The notes under the pieces are model-generated. The model worked only from the letters and a program-made list of their open reading frames with translations. It had not been told where the DNA came from and searched no databases. A stretch of DNA of 64,000 nt from Profundibacterium mesophilum KAUST100406-0324 (GTDB taxonomy: Bacteria > Pseudomonadota > Alphaproteobacteria > Rhodobacterales > Rhodobacteraceae), in contig NZ_APKE01000036.1 in NCBI RefSeq assembly GCF_009835145.1, positions 1-64,000 of the forward strand, in the 5' to 3' direction. The position numbers and the translations under genes are program-made. Within the stretch, counting starts at the first letter, position 1. Each line of letters starts with the position of its first letter. Positions 25,701-34,177 of the stretch are shown piece by piece.

Positions 25701-26987
25701 GCAGATGGCGGCTCGGGCTACACGCTGAGCCGCGATGCGATGGCGGCGGCCCTCGACGCCGCGCGCGGCCCTGCCGGCCGGCAACTGGTCCGCGTCTCCT
25801 TCATGGAGGACAAGCTGCTCGGCGATCTGCTGGCGCTGCGCGGAATCGCACCTGCGCAGGAGGATTACCGGATTGCCATCCGCCGCCGCACGGCACCCGG
25901 CATCCGCCCCGTTTCCCTGTGGGTCAACGGCTTCGATGCGAGCCTCGCGGCACCGGTCGCGCTCGTCCATCTCGACGGCGCCGAAGGGCAGGCGGCGGCG
26001 ATGGAGACGCGCGAGGCGCCCAGGCTGACCCCGTCCAAGATCTGGCCCAGTTACCAGCCCGTGCGCCTCGGCTACCAGAGCAACGCGCTCGAGCTGGTGG
26101 GTGACGCCTCCAAGGTCGAGGCTTTGCGGAACGCCCCCGTCGCGGTGGTGGCCTGCATGCGCAACGAGATGTTCATGTTGCCGCATTTCCTCGACCATTA
26201 CCGCCGGCAAGGGGTCACGGCCTTCGCGATCGCCGATAATCTCTCCGATGACGGCAGCCTCGAATATCTCGCCGACCAAGAAGATGTCGCGCTTTTCTCG
26301 GTCGATACCGATTACCGCCTGTCGCATTACGGTGTCGCGTGGCAACAGGCGATGCTCTCGGCGTTCCGGGTCGGAAAATGGTCACTGATCGCGGATGCGG
26401 ACGAATTGGCGATCTGGAGCGAGGAGGGCGCCGATGCCTCGCTGCCGGAGCTGCTGGCCGGGCCGGATTTCGCGGATGCCGATGCCGCCCGTCTCTTCAT
26501 GCTCGACATGTATCCCGAAGGCCCCCTCTCGCAGGCCGATTTCGCGGAGGGCCCCTTCACGCAAGCCTTCCATGTCGACCGTGAGCCCTTTCTGACCGAC
26601 TGGCCGGGACGCGGGCCCTACGCCAACATGCCTACCTGGACGAGCGCCCTGAGGCACAGGCTGATCCCCGGCTCGCGCCCCGATCTCTTCGTCGCCCAGA
26701 AAATCGCCCTTCTGCGCTATCACCCCTCGATGCGGCTCTCGGCGGGGCTGCATTTCGCGGCGGATCTGCGCCTTTCCCCGCGCGAGCTCTTCTTCGCGCA
26801 TTTCAAGTATAATGCCGACTTCCATCGCAAGGCGCAGGCGGAGGTCGCGCGCCGGCAGCATTTCAATGATGCGGAGGAATACCGCTCCTACCTCGCGCTT
26901 GCTGCCGAAGGGCGCGAGCGACTCCACGATCCGGCCATCTCCGTGCCCTGGATGCAATGCGATTTCGTCAGGCGGCGCCTCGGCTGA
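22770..26987 (+). CDS. Giant multidomain glycosyltransferase with N-terminal galectin-like domain
   Basis: 1405 residues. Residues 1-100 resemble a galectin carbohydrate-recognition domain: H41-x-S43-x-R45, V52-C-N54, W61 and E64 reproduce most of the galectin sugar-contact pattern with correct spacing from N54 to W61 to E64. Residues 100-800 are mostly helical and unrecognised. Around 830-1080 is a GT-A domain with VIVFSCRPNLDTR and the DDD motif KIDDDCFLEP near 914, resembling GT31-type enzymes. From about 1120 a GT2/GT92-like domain follows: VVACMRNEMFMLPHFLDHY, DNLSDDGS and the metal motif IADADELAIW near 1205. No signal peptide or transmembrane helix. It probably makes two linkages and may hold the growing chain by its lectin domain. 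The 3' end overlaps the next gene's 3' end by 20 bases. Confidence 0.8.
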   Translation: MRALEVRQGATVRYHARFDTLPYANISFFTPRGPGGDIPFHLSLRAETGRAVCNTRAGGSWGREIGARVQFAPGGTEVEIRLTPRGAEVRLDGVLVFSLPGPLLGGSKGGLARLAARGRFAGCGDIAMFEHTGGILGADVIIGLPADSTSPAAGKIALTRRIELLARYSPPHGADAPGLWYLAAGGVMTPCETLDIRPAGARGGHVIEAAFPGRVWCDGADGAGGALRLELRGLVDGTPLARRLLDPAQLAVHIEEILAAHDLRADPYAAMQLLEHLRFSGAGRLLGPEARRAAARIAERFRLHAFLGTALDGGAGEGTSRQGELAAVAANPSLDGAEVAPADPVRAAHAAFSRKMRAEPDCDLTALLWETCAPLAKEDRIGLVLALSEVFCDAGKAEALVRAARQMELAMPEPVGAPWHDSALLPFLLLSGRAGDVAPAIGGLDGTEGWIVTPALGWTVRRALADGALGNDTREAIVLAGLDFLRREARDYWGRSACASMIEMSVALLSGGPLLPDALRASLPAALVAVHGGSRSFWDRLAMDSGGAAPELAAARAAFEALDGPEGEEMDGLRARTRRAGALRVLGRAGLVDADRLQREFLGPAGCAAPDPAPADLLGEGIDPGEAAIRHMAFPRGSGGTAGAPRLAPVAAAAMPACYPEIPQAPRAALQRRASRGCSALHARVSAGGLPPGPEEIETIADMLAALSGRDSRFIGFAMALGLFRALAAADVLDAAERLAGRIERMLTALPADDRGALRSAPALRMALAPVARIAAHAAGRADGTGLHAAGRLCDLLGLPAGGLPTLAQGQAQGRDQRHTHHAPASASPLFDTIVIVFSCRPNLDTRVEAMRGGWLKALSRLGIPYLVVVGNGDGRIEGDVLALDAPDDYEGLPQKTLAAIDWVHTQTDFAYMLKIDDDCFLEPSTFFHAQSYRKFDYYGRVLRRVQGEMDRGWHTGKSRSTRGRLELDKSPEPSLYADGGSGYTLSRDAMAAALDAARGPAGRQLVRVSFMEDKLLGDLLALRGIAPAQEDYRIAIRRRTAPGIRPVSLWVNGFDASLAAPVALVHLDGAEGQAAAMETREAPRLTPSKIWPSYQPVRLGYQSNALELVGDASKVEALRNAPVAVVACMRNEMFMLPHFLDHYRRQGVTAFAIADNLSDDGSLEYLADQEDVALFSVDTDYRLSHYGVAWQQAMLSAFRVGKWSLIADADELAIWSEEGADASLPELLAGPDFADADAARLFMLDMYPEGPLSQADFAEGPFTQAFHVDREPFLTDWPGRGPYANMPTWTSALRHRLIPGSRPDLFVAQKIALLRYHPSMRLSAGLHFAADLRLSPRELFFAHFKYNADFHRKAQAEVARRQHFNDAEEYRSYLALAAEGRERLHDPAISVPWMQCDFVRRRLG

Positions 26988-28482
26988 CATCGTCGCCGCG
27001 ATGATCGGGCGCGCGGTAGAGCGCCAGCAACTCCTGAAGATGCGCTTCCATGCCGACAGGGGCCATGGCGTTGCGCCAATAGGCATCGATGTCGATCCCG
27101 CCTTCCAGGAGAGCGGCGATCCGAGCCGCGAAACTGGCCGCGTCGCCCGCTCGGAAAACCATCGAAGGGGTGTTGCCAAGCTCCTGCGCGCCGCCAAGGT
27201 CGGATGTCAGGAGGGGAATGTGCCGCGCATGCATCTCGATCGCCACCTGTGGCAGGTTGTCCTCCCACTGCACCGGCACGAGCCCGACATCGACATCCGA
27301 CAGGATCGCATCGAGATTGTCATGACCGTAGCCGTCGAGATGCACCAGCTGCGCAAGGCGGGGCGCCAGCCGCGACAGCCGCGCCACATCCGCCGCCGCT
27401 CCGCGCGCGGCCACCGTGAGGCGGATCCGGGCGGCCATCTCGGCCGGCATCGCCTCGAGCGCGTCGAGCAGGAAGAAGAAGCCCTTGTCGCGGCGCATGT
27501 AACCCAGGTAGCCCAGATGGAGCGTGCCGTCGGCACGGGGCAAGGCGCCGCGCGGCTCGGTCCGCTCGAAGCGGTCCGCCTGGCGCGTGCCGATGTAGAG
27601 CGTGCGCAGCAGCTCCGGAGCGATCCCGTAGCGCGCGGCGACTTCGGCCACGCGGTCGGACACGCACAGGATGCCGTCGCAATGCGCGTTGATCAGGGTG
27701 ACCATCTCGGCACGGCGCTTCGCGAATTCCTCCGCCGACCGGCACGCGGCCGCGGGCGTCTCGCCTGACCTCGGGGGGGCGTTGCGGGCAAGGCGCATGC
27801 GGCCGATCGCCTTCACGGCACGTCGCCCGACCCCCATCGCGCCGCGGAATCCCAGGTCGAAGGCGCGCGTGCCGGGGCGCAGCCCGCGCCGCTTGAGCAT
27901 GTAGGCCAGGCCGTTTGCCGCGCGCACCAGGCGCTCGTCGGGCTTAACCGGCAGGCAGACCGTGCATTTGTGGCCGGCATCGAAGTCCACGCAGTTCTCG
28001 GCCTCGCGGTGCCACAGGTTCACCTGCGGGCAGACCGGGTAGTAGTTGTGCAGGCTGAGAAGGATCTTGGTGCGGGGCCATTCGCGCTTCAAGCTCAGCA
28101 CGTCGGCGGGGAGACCTTCGAGATTGTGGAAATGGATGACATCATAGGGACCCGTGGCCGCGACGAAGTCGAGGAACACGTCGCGGGTCGGCGGATGGGT
28201 GAGCTGCGCGGGATTTCCGAAGGACATGTGCGATGGCGCCAGCGTTCCCGAATTGACGATCTCGTAGCGCATGCCGCGATCCTCGTGCGGCCCGTGGGCG
28301 ATCGGCTCCCAGCGGGGCGCGCGGCGCAAAGGGTCGTAGGAAACCCCCGAGGACAGGAACGTGGCATCGACATCACCGCGCGCGCCCAACGTTTCCATCA
28401 GATTGCGCAGGTAGACGGTGACGCCCCCGCCGCGCTTCTCGTCATCGCGGTAATCGACCCAGTTGTAGACGAGGACCCTCAT
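26968..28482 (-). CDS. GT4-type glycosyltransferase
   Basis: 504 residues with a GT-B layout. The N-terminal half carries GGGVTVYLRNLMETL, the usual acceptor-side opening, and a cysteine-rich insertion (CPQVNLWHREAENC, then CTVC) that could bind zinc, seen in several GT4 enzymes. The C-terminal half shows LGYLGYMRRDKGFFFLLDAL, the nucleotide-sugar side, and a late VPVQWEDNLPQVAIEMHA segment in place of the classical E-x7-E motif. It is coupled to the upstream sulfotransferase gene by a 4-base ATGA overlap. Confidence 0.82.
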   Translation of the reverse strand: MRVLVYNWVDYRDDEKRGGGVTVYLRNLMETLGARGDVDATFLSSGVSYDPLRRAPRWEPIAHGPHEDRGMRYEIVNSGTLAPSHMSFGNPAQLTHPPTRDVFLDFVAATGPYDVIHFHNLEGLPADVLSLKREWPRTKILLSLHNYYPVCPQVNLWHREAENCVDFDAGHKCTVCLPVKPDERLVRAANGLAYMLKRRGLRPGTRAFDLGFRGAMGVGRRAVKAIGRMRLARNAPPRSGETPAAACRSAEEFAKRRAEMVTLINAHCDGILCVSDRVAEVAARYGIAPELLRTLYIGTRQADRFERTEPRGALPRADGTLHLGYLGYMRRDKGFFFLLDALEAMPAEMAARIRLTVAARGAAADVARLSRLAPRLAQLVHLDGYGHDNLDAILSDVDVGLVPVQWEDNLPQVAIEMHARHIPLLTSDLGGAQELGNTPSMVFRAGDAASFAARIAALLEGGIDIDAYWRNAMAPVGMEAHLQELLALYRAPDHRGDDVSRGAA

Positions 28483-29543
28483 ATGCGGGTCAGGGCGGCT
28501 TCGAGGGCCGCGATCCGCGCCTCGAGCTCATCGACGCGCGGCTTGTTCACGCGCTGGCGGTGGCGCAGGAATTCCGACAGGACGAAGCCGAGCAGGAGGA
28601 CGCTCTCCGTCTGTTCCTTGGGGCGGGCCTGCGGCAGGCTGCCGGCGAAACGCTCGACAGGGACGCTCGAGCCGGGGAGATCGGCGATCCAGTCGAGCCC
28701 TTCCTGGGCCAGCGCGCGCGCGCGGCTCATGCCGCGGGGCGTTTCGGCGGCATCCTGCGCGGCGATGAAGGCCTGTGCCTGGGCTCGTGCCGCGCGCAGG
28801 ACAGGCCGTTCCAGGCCGGAATTTTGCAGCACGCGCATCAGCTCGACCAGCCGGTCGTCGAGACGGGGATTGTGATCGAGCGGACCGGGCGCCAGCTTGT
28901 CCGGCAGCTCGATCCCCAGAAACGTGAAGAAATCCCGGTGGAGGCTCGCCGGATCGGACGCATCGCGCAGGTAGGGCCGGATCGTCACGTCAGAGGCGCC
29001 AAGCATCCGCACCCAAGGCACGAGCGCGCGGCGGTAATCGTAATGGATTTCCTCGATCTCGCCATTCACGGCCGTCTCCAACTCCGAGATCGGCATCTCG
29101 AGCTTGATGAGCTGGTTGTACCACGAGGAGAGATGCTCGGCGGGCGGACGCAGGTAGCAGACCGCCTTGACCTCGATCCCCTCGGGGCGGGCATCCAGGA
29201 TATCCGCGAGAATGCGCTCCGCCCCCTCGAACTGGCCGATCCGCATGAATTCCTCGGAGCTGATCAGGGTTTGCGGCGTCCGCGAGGCGCGCACCTGCTT
29301 GAAAAGCTGCTGCCACATGTCTTCGGGCGGAAGCGGCTTGTCGTAGCCATGCATGAGGCTTCTGACGCCGGCGGCGCGCAGCACCGAGAAGGCGTAGTCC
29401 GAATGCTTGCAATTCTCGCAGAAGGGCTTGGGATACTTGATGCCGCGCGAGGCCAGGAACCGCCGGTTCTCGGAGGCGAAGACCTGCAGCGCGGTGGTGC
29501 CCGTCTTGTAGTGGCCGATATGGATGATCAGGGTCTTGGACAT
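28479..29543 (-). CDS. Sulfotransferase-like protein
   Basis: 354 residues from ATG 29543. LIIHIGHYKTGTTALQVF at the N-terminus is the PAPS-binding loop, nearly the same as in the GSCFA fusion at 5212. VCYLRPPAEHLSSWYNQL near 125 is the 3'-phosphate segment with conserved Arg and Ser. An early Cys pair (CENC) is notable. The C-terminal 30 residues are a short coiled coil (ELEARIAALEAALTRI). It is first in a two-gene operon with the GT4 gene, suggesting that the transferred sugar and sulfate are added to the same unit. Confidence 0.78.
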   Translation of the reverse strand: MSKTLIIHIGHYKTGTTALQVFASENRRFLASRGIKYPKPFCENCKHSDYAFSVLRAAGVRSLMHGYDKPLPPEDMWQQLFKQVRASRTPQTLISSEEFMRIGQFEGAERILADILDARPEGIEVKAVCYLRPPAEHLSSWYNQLIKLEMPISELETAVNGEIEEIHYDYRRALVPWVRMLGASDVTIRPYLRDASDPASLHRDFFTFLGIELPDKLAPGPLDHNPRLDDRLVELMRVLQNSGLERPVLRAARAQAQAFIAAQDAAETPRGMSRARALAQEGLDWIADLPGSSVPVERFAGSLPQARPKEQTESVLLLGFVLSEFLRHRQRVNKPRVDELEARIAALEAALTRI

Positions 29544-29846
29544 GTCGCCGGTGTCACGCTCGTCTCGGGGCAGGGGCAGGCGACCCGGAAGGGGCCAGCG
29601 GTTTGGCGGGGCGGGTTCCGGCGGAAGCGGGCCCGGCGTGATGCGGCTCGGCACCTGCCGAGGCGCGCCCGGGGGGTGCCGATCCGGCCGCGGAAGTGGC
29701 GCGCACTATGATGCAGGACAGGGCCGGGTGCAAGATGCCTGATGCGGCGCCGCCACCCGGCCCGGGCGAAGGCCGATCGAACCATTGCAAGGCGCGCCCC
29801 GGACGCATAACCCGGGTTCCGGGTGCAACCATATCGGAACGGAACC
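29544..29846. promoter_or_regulatory. 303-base divergent intergenic region upstream of ugd
   Basis: No coding potential is convincing here. It separates the sulfotransferase-GT4 operon from ugd and must hold both promoters. It contains a 10-bp inverted repeat (29721-29730 with 29754-29763) and a 10-bp palindrome AACCCGGGTT (29809-29818). I see no strong sigma-70 boxes. Confidence 0.5.
29721..29763. repeat. Inverted repeat with 10-bp perfect arms upstream of ugd
   Basis: GGGCCGGGTG (29721-29730) and CACCCGGCCC (29754-29763) are exact reverse complements with a 23-base spacer. In RNA this would form a very stable GC stem about 84 bases before the ugd start. It could be a leader structure, an attenuator or a regulator site. 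Confidence 0.5.
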
Positions 29847-31022
29847 ATGGACCGGATGAAAATCGCAGTCGCCGGCATCGGCTATGTCGGCCTGTCAAAC
29901 GCCGTTCTCTTGGCCCAGCACAACCGGGTGCGTGCACTCGATGTCGATCCGGCCCGCGTTGAGCGGCTGAACGCGAAGCTCTCGCCGATCGTCGATCCCG
30001 AGATCGAGGCCTATCTCGCTGAGAAACCGCTGGACCTGACGGGGACGACCGATCCGGCCGAGGCCTTCGAGGATGCCGATTACGTCATCGTCGCCACGCC
30101 CACGAATTACGACCCGCAGACCAATTACTTCGACACGTCCTCGGTGGAGGAGGTGACGCGGATGGTCCTGTCGTGCAATGACAGCGCGACGATCGTGATC
30201 AAGTCAACGATCCCCGTGGGCTTCACCGAGCGCCTGTCGCGCGAGCTGAACACCGACAGGGTGATCTTCAGCCCCGAATTCCTGCGCGAGGGGCAGGCCC
30301 TGCACGACAACCTGCATCCCTCGCGCATCGTCGTCGGCGAGCAGAGCGCGCGCGCGCGCCTCTTCGCCGAGCTGCTGCGCCAGGGCGCGCTGGCCAGCGA
30401 TATCGACGTGCTGCTGACCGATCCCTCGGAAGCCGAGGCGATCAAGCTCTTCGCCAACACCTTCCTCGCGATGCGCGTCGCCTTCTTCAACGAACTCGAC
30501 AGCTACGCGCTCGCCCACGGGCTCAACTCGCGCCAGATCATCGACGGCGTCTGCCTCGATCCGCGCATCGGGTCGCATTACAACAACCCCTCCTTCGGAT
30601 ACGGCGGCTATTGCCTGCCCAAGGATACCAAGCAGCTCCTGGCCAATTACAACCAGGTGCCCCAGAACCTCATGCGCGCCGTGGTCGATGCGAACCGCAC
30701 GCGCAAGGATTTCGTCGCGGACCGGATCATCGCGCTGCAACCGCGGCGGGTCGGCATCTACAGGCTGGTCATGAAATGGGGGTCGGACAATTTTCGCCAA
30801 AGCTCGATCCAGGGGATCATGAAGCGGATCAAGGCCAAGGGGATCGAGGTCATCGTCTACGAGCCGGCAATGCGCGAGACGGAATTCTTCGGCTCGAGGG
30901 TCGTCGGGGATCTCGATGCCTTCAAGCGCGAGGCGGATGTGATCGTGGCCAACCGCCGCGCGCCGGAATTGTCCGATGTCGCCGAGAAGATATTCACCCG
31001 CGACCTCTTCGGCGCGAACTGA
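29847..31022 (+). CDS. ugd: UDP-glucose 6-dehydrogenase
   Basis: 391 residues from ATG 29847; ATG 29856 and 29823 are in-frame alternatives. The Rossmann fold is [20 protein letters not shown], the central motifs are [10 protein letters not shown] and FSPEFLREG, and the catalytic cysteine lies in [14 protein letters not shown]. The length and short C-terminal domain match the compact E. coli-type Ugd. It oxidises UDP-glucose to UDP-glucuronate with 2 NAD+, feeding uronic acid into the capsule. It closes the polysaccharide region and faces the DUF2793 gene across a strong stem-loop. Confidence 0.95.
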   Translation: MDRMKIAVAGIGYVGLSNAVLLAQHNRVRALDVDPARVERLNAKLSPIVDPEIEAYLAEKPLDLTGTTDPAEAFEDADYVIVATPTNYDPQTNYFDTSSVEEVTRMVLSCNDSATIVIKSTIPVGFTERLSRELNTDRVIFSPEFLREGQALHDNLHPSRIVVGEQSARARLFAELLRQGALASDIDVLLTDPSEAEAIKLFANTFLAMRVAFFNELDSYALAHGLNSRQIIDGVCLDPRIGSHYNNPSFGYGGYCLPKDTKQLLANYNQVPQNLMRAVVDANRTRKDFVADRIIALQPRRVGIYRLVMKWGSDNFRQSSIQGIMKRIKAKGIEVIVYEPAMRETEFFGSRVVGDLDAFKREADVIVANRRAPELSDVAEKIFTRDLFGAN

Positions 31023-31023
31023 G

Positions 31024-31042
31024 CCCGGCGGCGCCCGCCGGG
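31024..31042. terminator. Bidirectional stem-loop terminator candidate between ugd and the DUF2793 gene
   Basis: CCCGGCGG (31024-31031) and CCGCCGGG (31035-31042) form a perfect 8-bp stem with a 3-base loop, placed 2 bases after the ugd stop in the 30-base gap between convergent genes. No U-run follows, as is common in GC-rich genomes. Confidence 0.55.
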
Positions 31043-31052
31043 TGCCGCCTCG

Positions 31053-32177
31053 TCAGCGCCAGCGCCCGATCGCGGTCAGTCGCAGCGTCTCCTGCGGGCC
31101 GCCGGGAGCGGTTGGGGCACCCGTGTCGCCCAGCCTGACCGACCAGCTCTGCACCGCCGCGCGGCCCGCGAGAATCCGGATGTTCGGCAATTCGATCGCG
31201 ACATGCGGCGCCGCGCTCAGGTGACTGGCGCTGACCGCCGGGTCGGCCGAGAAATCCGCGGGAAAGGGGAAATCCTGCAACTGCGCCGAGGATACGTCGA
31301 TCGCCGCGTCGGCGTGGCAGATGAGCGTTCCGTCGGCGAAACGCACGAACGTTCCCGCTGCCGTCTCGCCCCGCTCGATCACACCGCCGCTGACCTGCGC
31401 GCCATCCATCGCCACGGGCGCCAGAAGATTGCCGGGACAATAGCCGTAATCGGCCCGCATCAGCTTGCCCGGTGCGACATCCGACGGATTGCCCTGAACG
31501 CCCGCACCTCCGAACCGTGCCGCCTCGAGTGCGGGGGCGGAGAGGGTGCCGTCCTCCGGCGCGACCCTGAGCGCGGTGGTCCATGACGCGCCATCCGCGC
31601 TGACCTTGACCGACAGGGCCTCCTCACCGGCGAGGCCGATCTCGGCGCGCCCCGAAAAGCCGCTCTGGAAGAGCAGGCTGGCGGTGTCCTGCGGCGCGGC
31701 CTTGTTGATCTTCAGGCGGTGATCCGCGCCGGCATGGCTCAGAAGGCTCGCATCACTCGCGACGGCGAGCCGGTTGACCGGATCATGGGCCGTGCCGATG
31801 CCCAGGCCGTCCAGGTTGTCGGTCTCGATCTCGGCGGGCGCGAGCGCGCGCCAGGCCGCCTGCGAGAAGACCAGGAGCCGCCCGGCGCTGCGGTCATAGG
31901 CGCGCCAGCCGTCGCGCGGCAGATGGAAGACCCATCCTCCCGCGATGAATGCCGCAAGCTGGCCGCCATGGCCCTCCCACGCGCCCACCGGCGCCGCACC
32001 GAGCGCATAGACGGACCCCGGCGCAGGCGCATCGGGGGCGGCCAGGGCATCGACGGCTTCGAGCGTGAGTTGAACGAGGTGGTCGAGCATGACCAGCGCC
32101 TCGTTATGGGTGACGTGTTTCTGGGCCTGGGAGGGCTGCAGCAGCGGGAGGGACAGCTGTGGAGAGATCGAGGACAT
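31053..32177 (-). CDS. DUF2793 protein, possible gene-transfer-agent tail fibre
   Basis: 374 residues from ATG 32177, with AAGGAG 7 bases upstream. Residues 1-100 (LPLLQPSQAQKHVTHNEAL, then GGWVFHLPRDGWRAYDRS) are a DUF2793 domain, which is found in phage-like tail proteins of Rhodobacteraceae. The rest is beta-rich and Ala/Gly-rich, as in fibre proteins, with segments such as HRLKINKAAPQDTASLLFQ. In Rhodobacter capsulatus an unlinked DUF2793 gene encodes the tail fibre of its gene transfer agent; whether this is the orthologue is inference. No other phage or GTA genes are in the window. Confidence 0.7.
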   Translation of the reverse strand: MSSISPQLSLPLLQPSQAQKHVTHNEALVMLDHLVQLTLEAVDALAAPDAPAPGSVYALGAAPVGAWEGHGGQLAAFIAGGWVFHLPRDGWRAYDRSAGRLLVFSQAAWRALAPAEIETDNLDGLGIGTAHDPVNRLAVASDASLLSHAGADHRLKINKAAPQDTASLLFQSGFSGRAEIGLAGEEALSVKVSADGASWTTALRVAPEDGTLSAPALEAARFGGAGVQGNPSDVAPGKLMRADYGYCPGNLLAPVAMDGAQVSGGVIERGETAAGTFVRFADGTLICHADAAIDVSSAQLQDFPFPADFSADPAVSASHLSAAPHVAIELPNIRILAGRAAVQSWSVRLGDTGAPTAPGGPQETLRLTAIGRWR

Positions 32178-32391
32178 GACGGCTCCTTGGTGGATGGTGA
32201 TGCGCGAGCTTCCCGCGCGGGGTTGAAGGAGACCTGACATGCGCGCGCGCATGGGGGCTGATCCGCGCAACGGGCGCCGCCCGGCAGTGACGCGGCGATG
32301 CCGATTGCGGCGCAGAGCCGGGACCTCTACCAGACTTGCATGGGGGTTTCGGAACCCGGTCCTCCCGCCCGTGCCTTGCAAGGAGAAGAAG

Positions 32392-33372
32392 ATGCGTGCT
32401 GTCCTGTGTGAAAGCTTCGGCCCGCCCGAAACGCTCGTGCTGCGCGAGATCGACGATCCGCAGCCCGGTCCCGGCGAGGTGCAGATCGCGATCGAGGCCT
32501 GCGGCGTCAATTTTCCCGACACGCTGATCATCGAGGGAAAGTACCAGTTCCGCCCCGACCCGCCCTTCATCCCGGGCGGCGAGGTGTCGGGCACGGTCGC
32601 GAAGCTCGGAGCGGGTGTCGAGGGCGTCGCGATCGGGCAGAAGGTCATGGCCATGTCGCTGCATGGCGGCTTCGCGCAGAAGATCGTGATGCCGGCGGAT
32701 GCGCTGCTGCACCGTCCCGAGGGGATGCCGGGCGAGATCGCCGCCGGTTTCACGATGACCTACGGCACCTCGATGCACGCGCTGCGTCAACGCGCGGATT
32801 TGCAACCCGGCGAGACGCTCCTGGTGCTCGGCGCGGGCGGCGGGGTCGGTCTTGCCGCAGTCGAGATCGGCAAGGCGATGGGCGCCACGGTGATCGCGGC
32901 CGCCTCCTCCGCCGAGAAGCTCGCGGCGGCGCAGAAAGCCGGCGCCGACCACCTCGTCGACTACGCCGCCGACGATCTGCGCGGAAGGATCGCGCAGATT
33001 TGCGGTAAGAAGGGCGTCGATGTCGTCTATGACCCCGTCGGCGGCCCGGTCTTCGAGCAGGCCCTGCGCTCCACCGCGTGGCGCGGCCGGGTGCTGGTGG
33101 TTGGCTTTGCCTCGGGTGACATTCCCAAGGTGCCGGCCAATCTCGCGCTGCTCAAGGGGTGTGCCATCGTCGGCGTGTTCTGGGGTGATTTCCGCCGCCG
33201 CGAGACCGCGCTCGACAACGCCAATTTCGATCAGCTCTTCGCCTGGTATGCCGAAGGCCGCCTGCATCCGCATGTCAGCCGGGCCTTGCCGCTCGCACAG
33301 GCGGGCGAGGCGTTGACCGCGCTTGCGGAGCGCCGCGCGGTCGGCAAGATCGTCCTGACCGCCGGCGCCTGA
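32392..33372 (+). CDS. NADPH:quinone oxidoreductase-type MDR dehydrogenase
   Basis: 326 residues from ATG 32392 (AAGGAG about 10 bases upstream). A zinc-free medium-chain reductase: CGVNFPDTLIIEGKYQ, the GGEVSGTV strand, then the Rossmann loop VLGAGGGVGLAAVEIGKAMG. It lacks the zinc cysteines and matches the NADPH:quinone oxidoreductase group. It could reduce quinones or enoyl compounds. It stands alone, convergent with the TetR gene; nearby acyl-CoA genes make an enoyl substrate plausible but not shown. Confidence 0.88.
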   Translation: MRAVLCESFGPPETLVLREIDDPQPGPGEVQIAIEACGVNFPDTLIIEGKYQFRPDPPFIPGGEVSGTVAKLGAGVEGVAIGQKVMAMSLHGGFAQKIVMPADALLHRPEGMPGEIAAGFTMTYGTSMHALRQRADLQPGETLLVLGAGGGVGLAAVEIGKAMGATVIAAASSAEKLAAAQKAGADHLVDYAADDLRGRIAQICGKKGVDVVYDPVGGPVFEQALRSTAWRGRVLVVGFASGDIPKVPANLALLKGCAIVGVFWGDFRRRETALDNANFDQLFAWYAEGRLHPHVSRALPLAQAGEALTALAERRAVGKIVLTAGA

Positions 33373-33396
33373 ACGCGCCCGCCGGGTGCTGCGCGG

Positions 33397-34044
33397 CTAG
33401 TCACCGGGCGCGGCACGCAGCGCGCCCAGGGCCATGGCCGCGATCTGCGTCTTGATCGCGTCACGATCCGTGCCTCGCTCGCCGAGGCGCGGGCGATACC
33501 AATAGACAGGCGCATTCAGCAGCATCATCAGGGAATGCAGAGCGATCGAGAGGTTCTGCCCGGCAAAGACGCCGCTTTCGATGCCCTCCCGAATGACATC
33601 GCGGAAGAGATCCTCGTAGGTGCCCTGCAATGCGCGGGTCTGCGCCGCGAGGGACCTTTCAACCTGGGTGGCGCCGCGATGCGGATGCGCGCGCATCGTC
33701 TCGACCACCACCCTGTGATAGGCCAGCGCCTGCATCATTACCTCGACATGCGCGGCGGCCATGCGGTGCAGCCGCGTGGCAGGATCCCCGCCGCCTCGAT
33801 AGGCGGGCAGGACATGGTCATGGGTGAGCTGCACCGAGTGCAGACGGATGGCGCGGACCAGCTCTCCCTTGGAGCCGAAATGATGATAAATCTTCCCTTT
33901 CGTCGCGCCGAGACTGCGGGCGATGTCGTCGATGGATGTCAGCTCGACCCCGGCAACCGCGAAGCGGCGCGCCGCGGCATCCAGGATCGCGCGGCGCCGC
34001 GCATCCGGGCCTGCGTGGTCCGCGGCACTGCGCGCGCCGCTCAA
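33397..34044 (-). CDS. TetR-family regulator, likely repressor of the acyl-CoA operon
   Basis: 215 residues from TTG 34044, with GAGG 8 bases upstream; no ATG or GTG is available before the helix-turn-helix. The DNA-binding domain reads RRRAILDAAARRFAVAG, then TSIDDIARSLGATKGKIYHHFGSK. The C-terminal ligand domain is helical (about 90-190) and is not close to a known ligand class. It is divergent from the acyl-CoA dehydrogenase gene with a 133-base gap containing an inverted repeat, the typical layout for a local repressor responding to an acyl-CoA or related effector. Confidence 0.88.
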   Translation of the reverse strand: MSGARSAADHAGPDARRRAILDAAARRFAVAGVELTSIDDIARSLGATKGKIYHHFGSKGELVRAIRLHSVQLTHDHVLPAYRGGGDPATRLHRMAAAHVEVMMQALAYHRVVVETMRAHPHRGATQVERSLAAQTRALQGTYEDLFRDVIREGIESGVFAGQNLSIALHSLMMLLNAPVYWYRPRLGERGTDRDAIKTQIAAMALGALRAAPGD

Positions 34045-34106
34045 TGTCGCGGCCTCTTGGTCGCTGCGCGGGCGCGCATGGGTGCGTGGAGGGGCGGAAT
34101 TGACAC

Positions 34107-34122
34107 CATACCCGCTAGTATG
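34107..34122. promoter_or_regulatory. Candidate TetR operator in the divergent promoter region
   Basis: CATAC and GTATG are exact inverted arms around a 6-base spacer (CCGCTA), placed 55 bases before the acyl-CoA dehydrogenase start. A TTGACA (34100-34105) overlaps its left side and could be the operon's -35 box, so binding here would block RNA polymerase. Confidence 0.45.
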
Positions 34123-34177
34123 CTTTCACGTTCCCAGGCTGTAAAGTCGCGCGATCACCTGGGGGAGCGGGCCGGCG

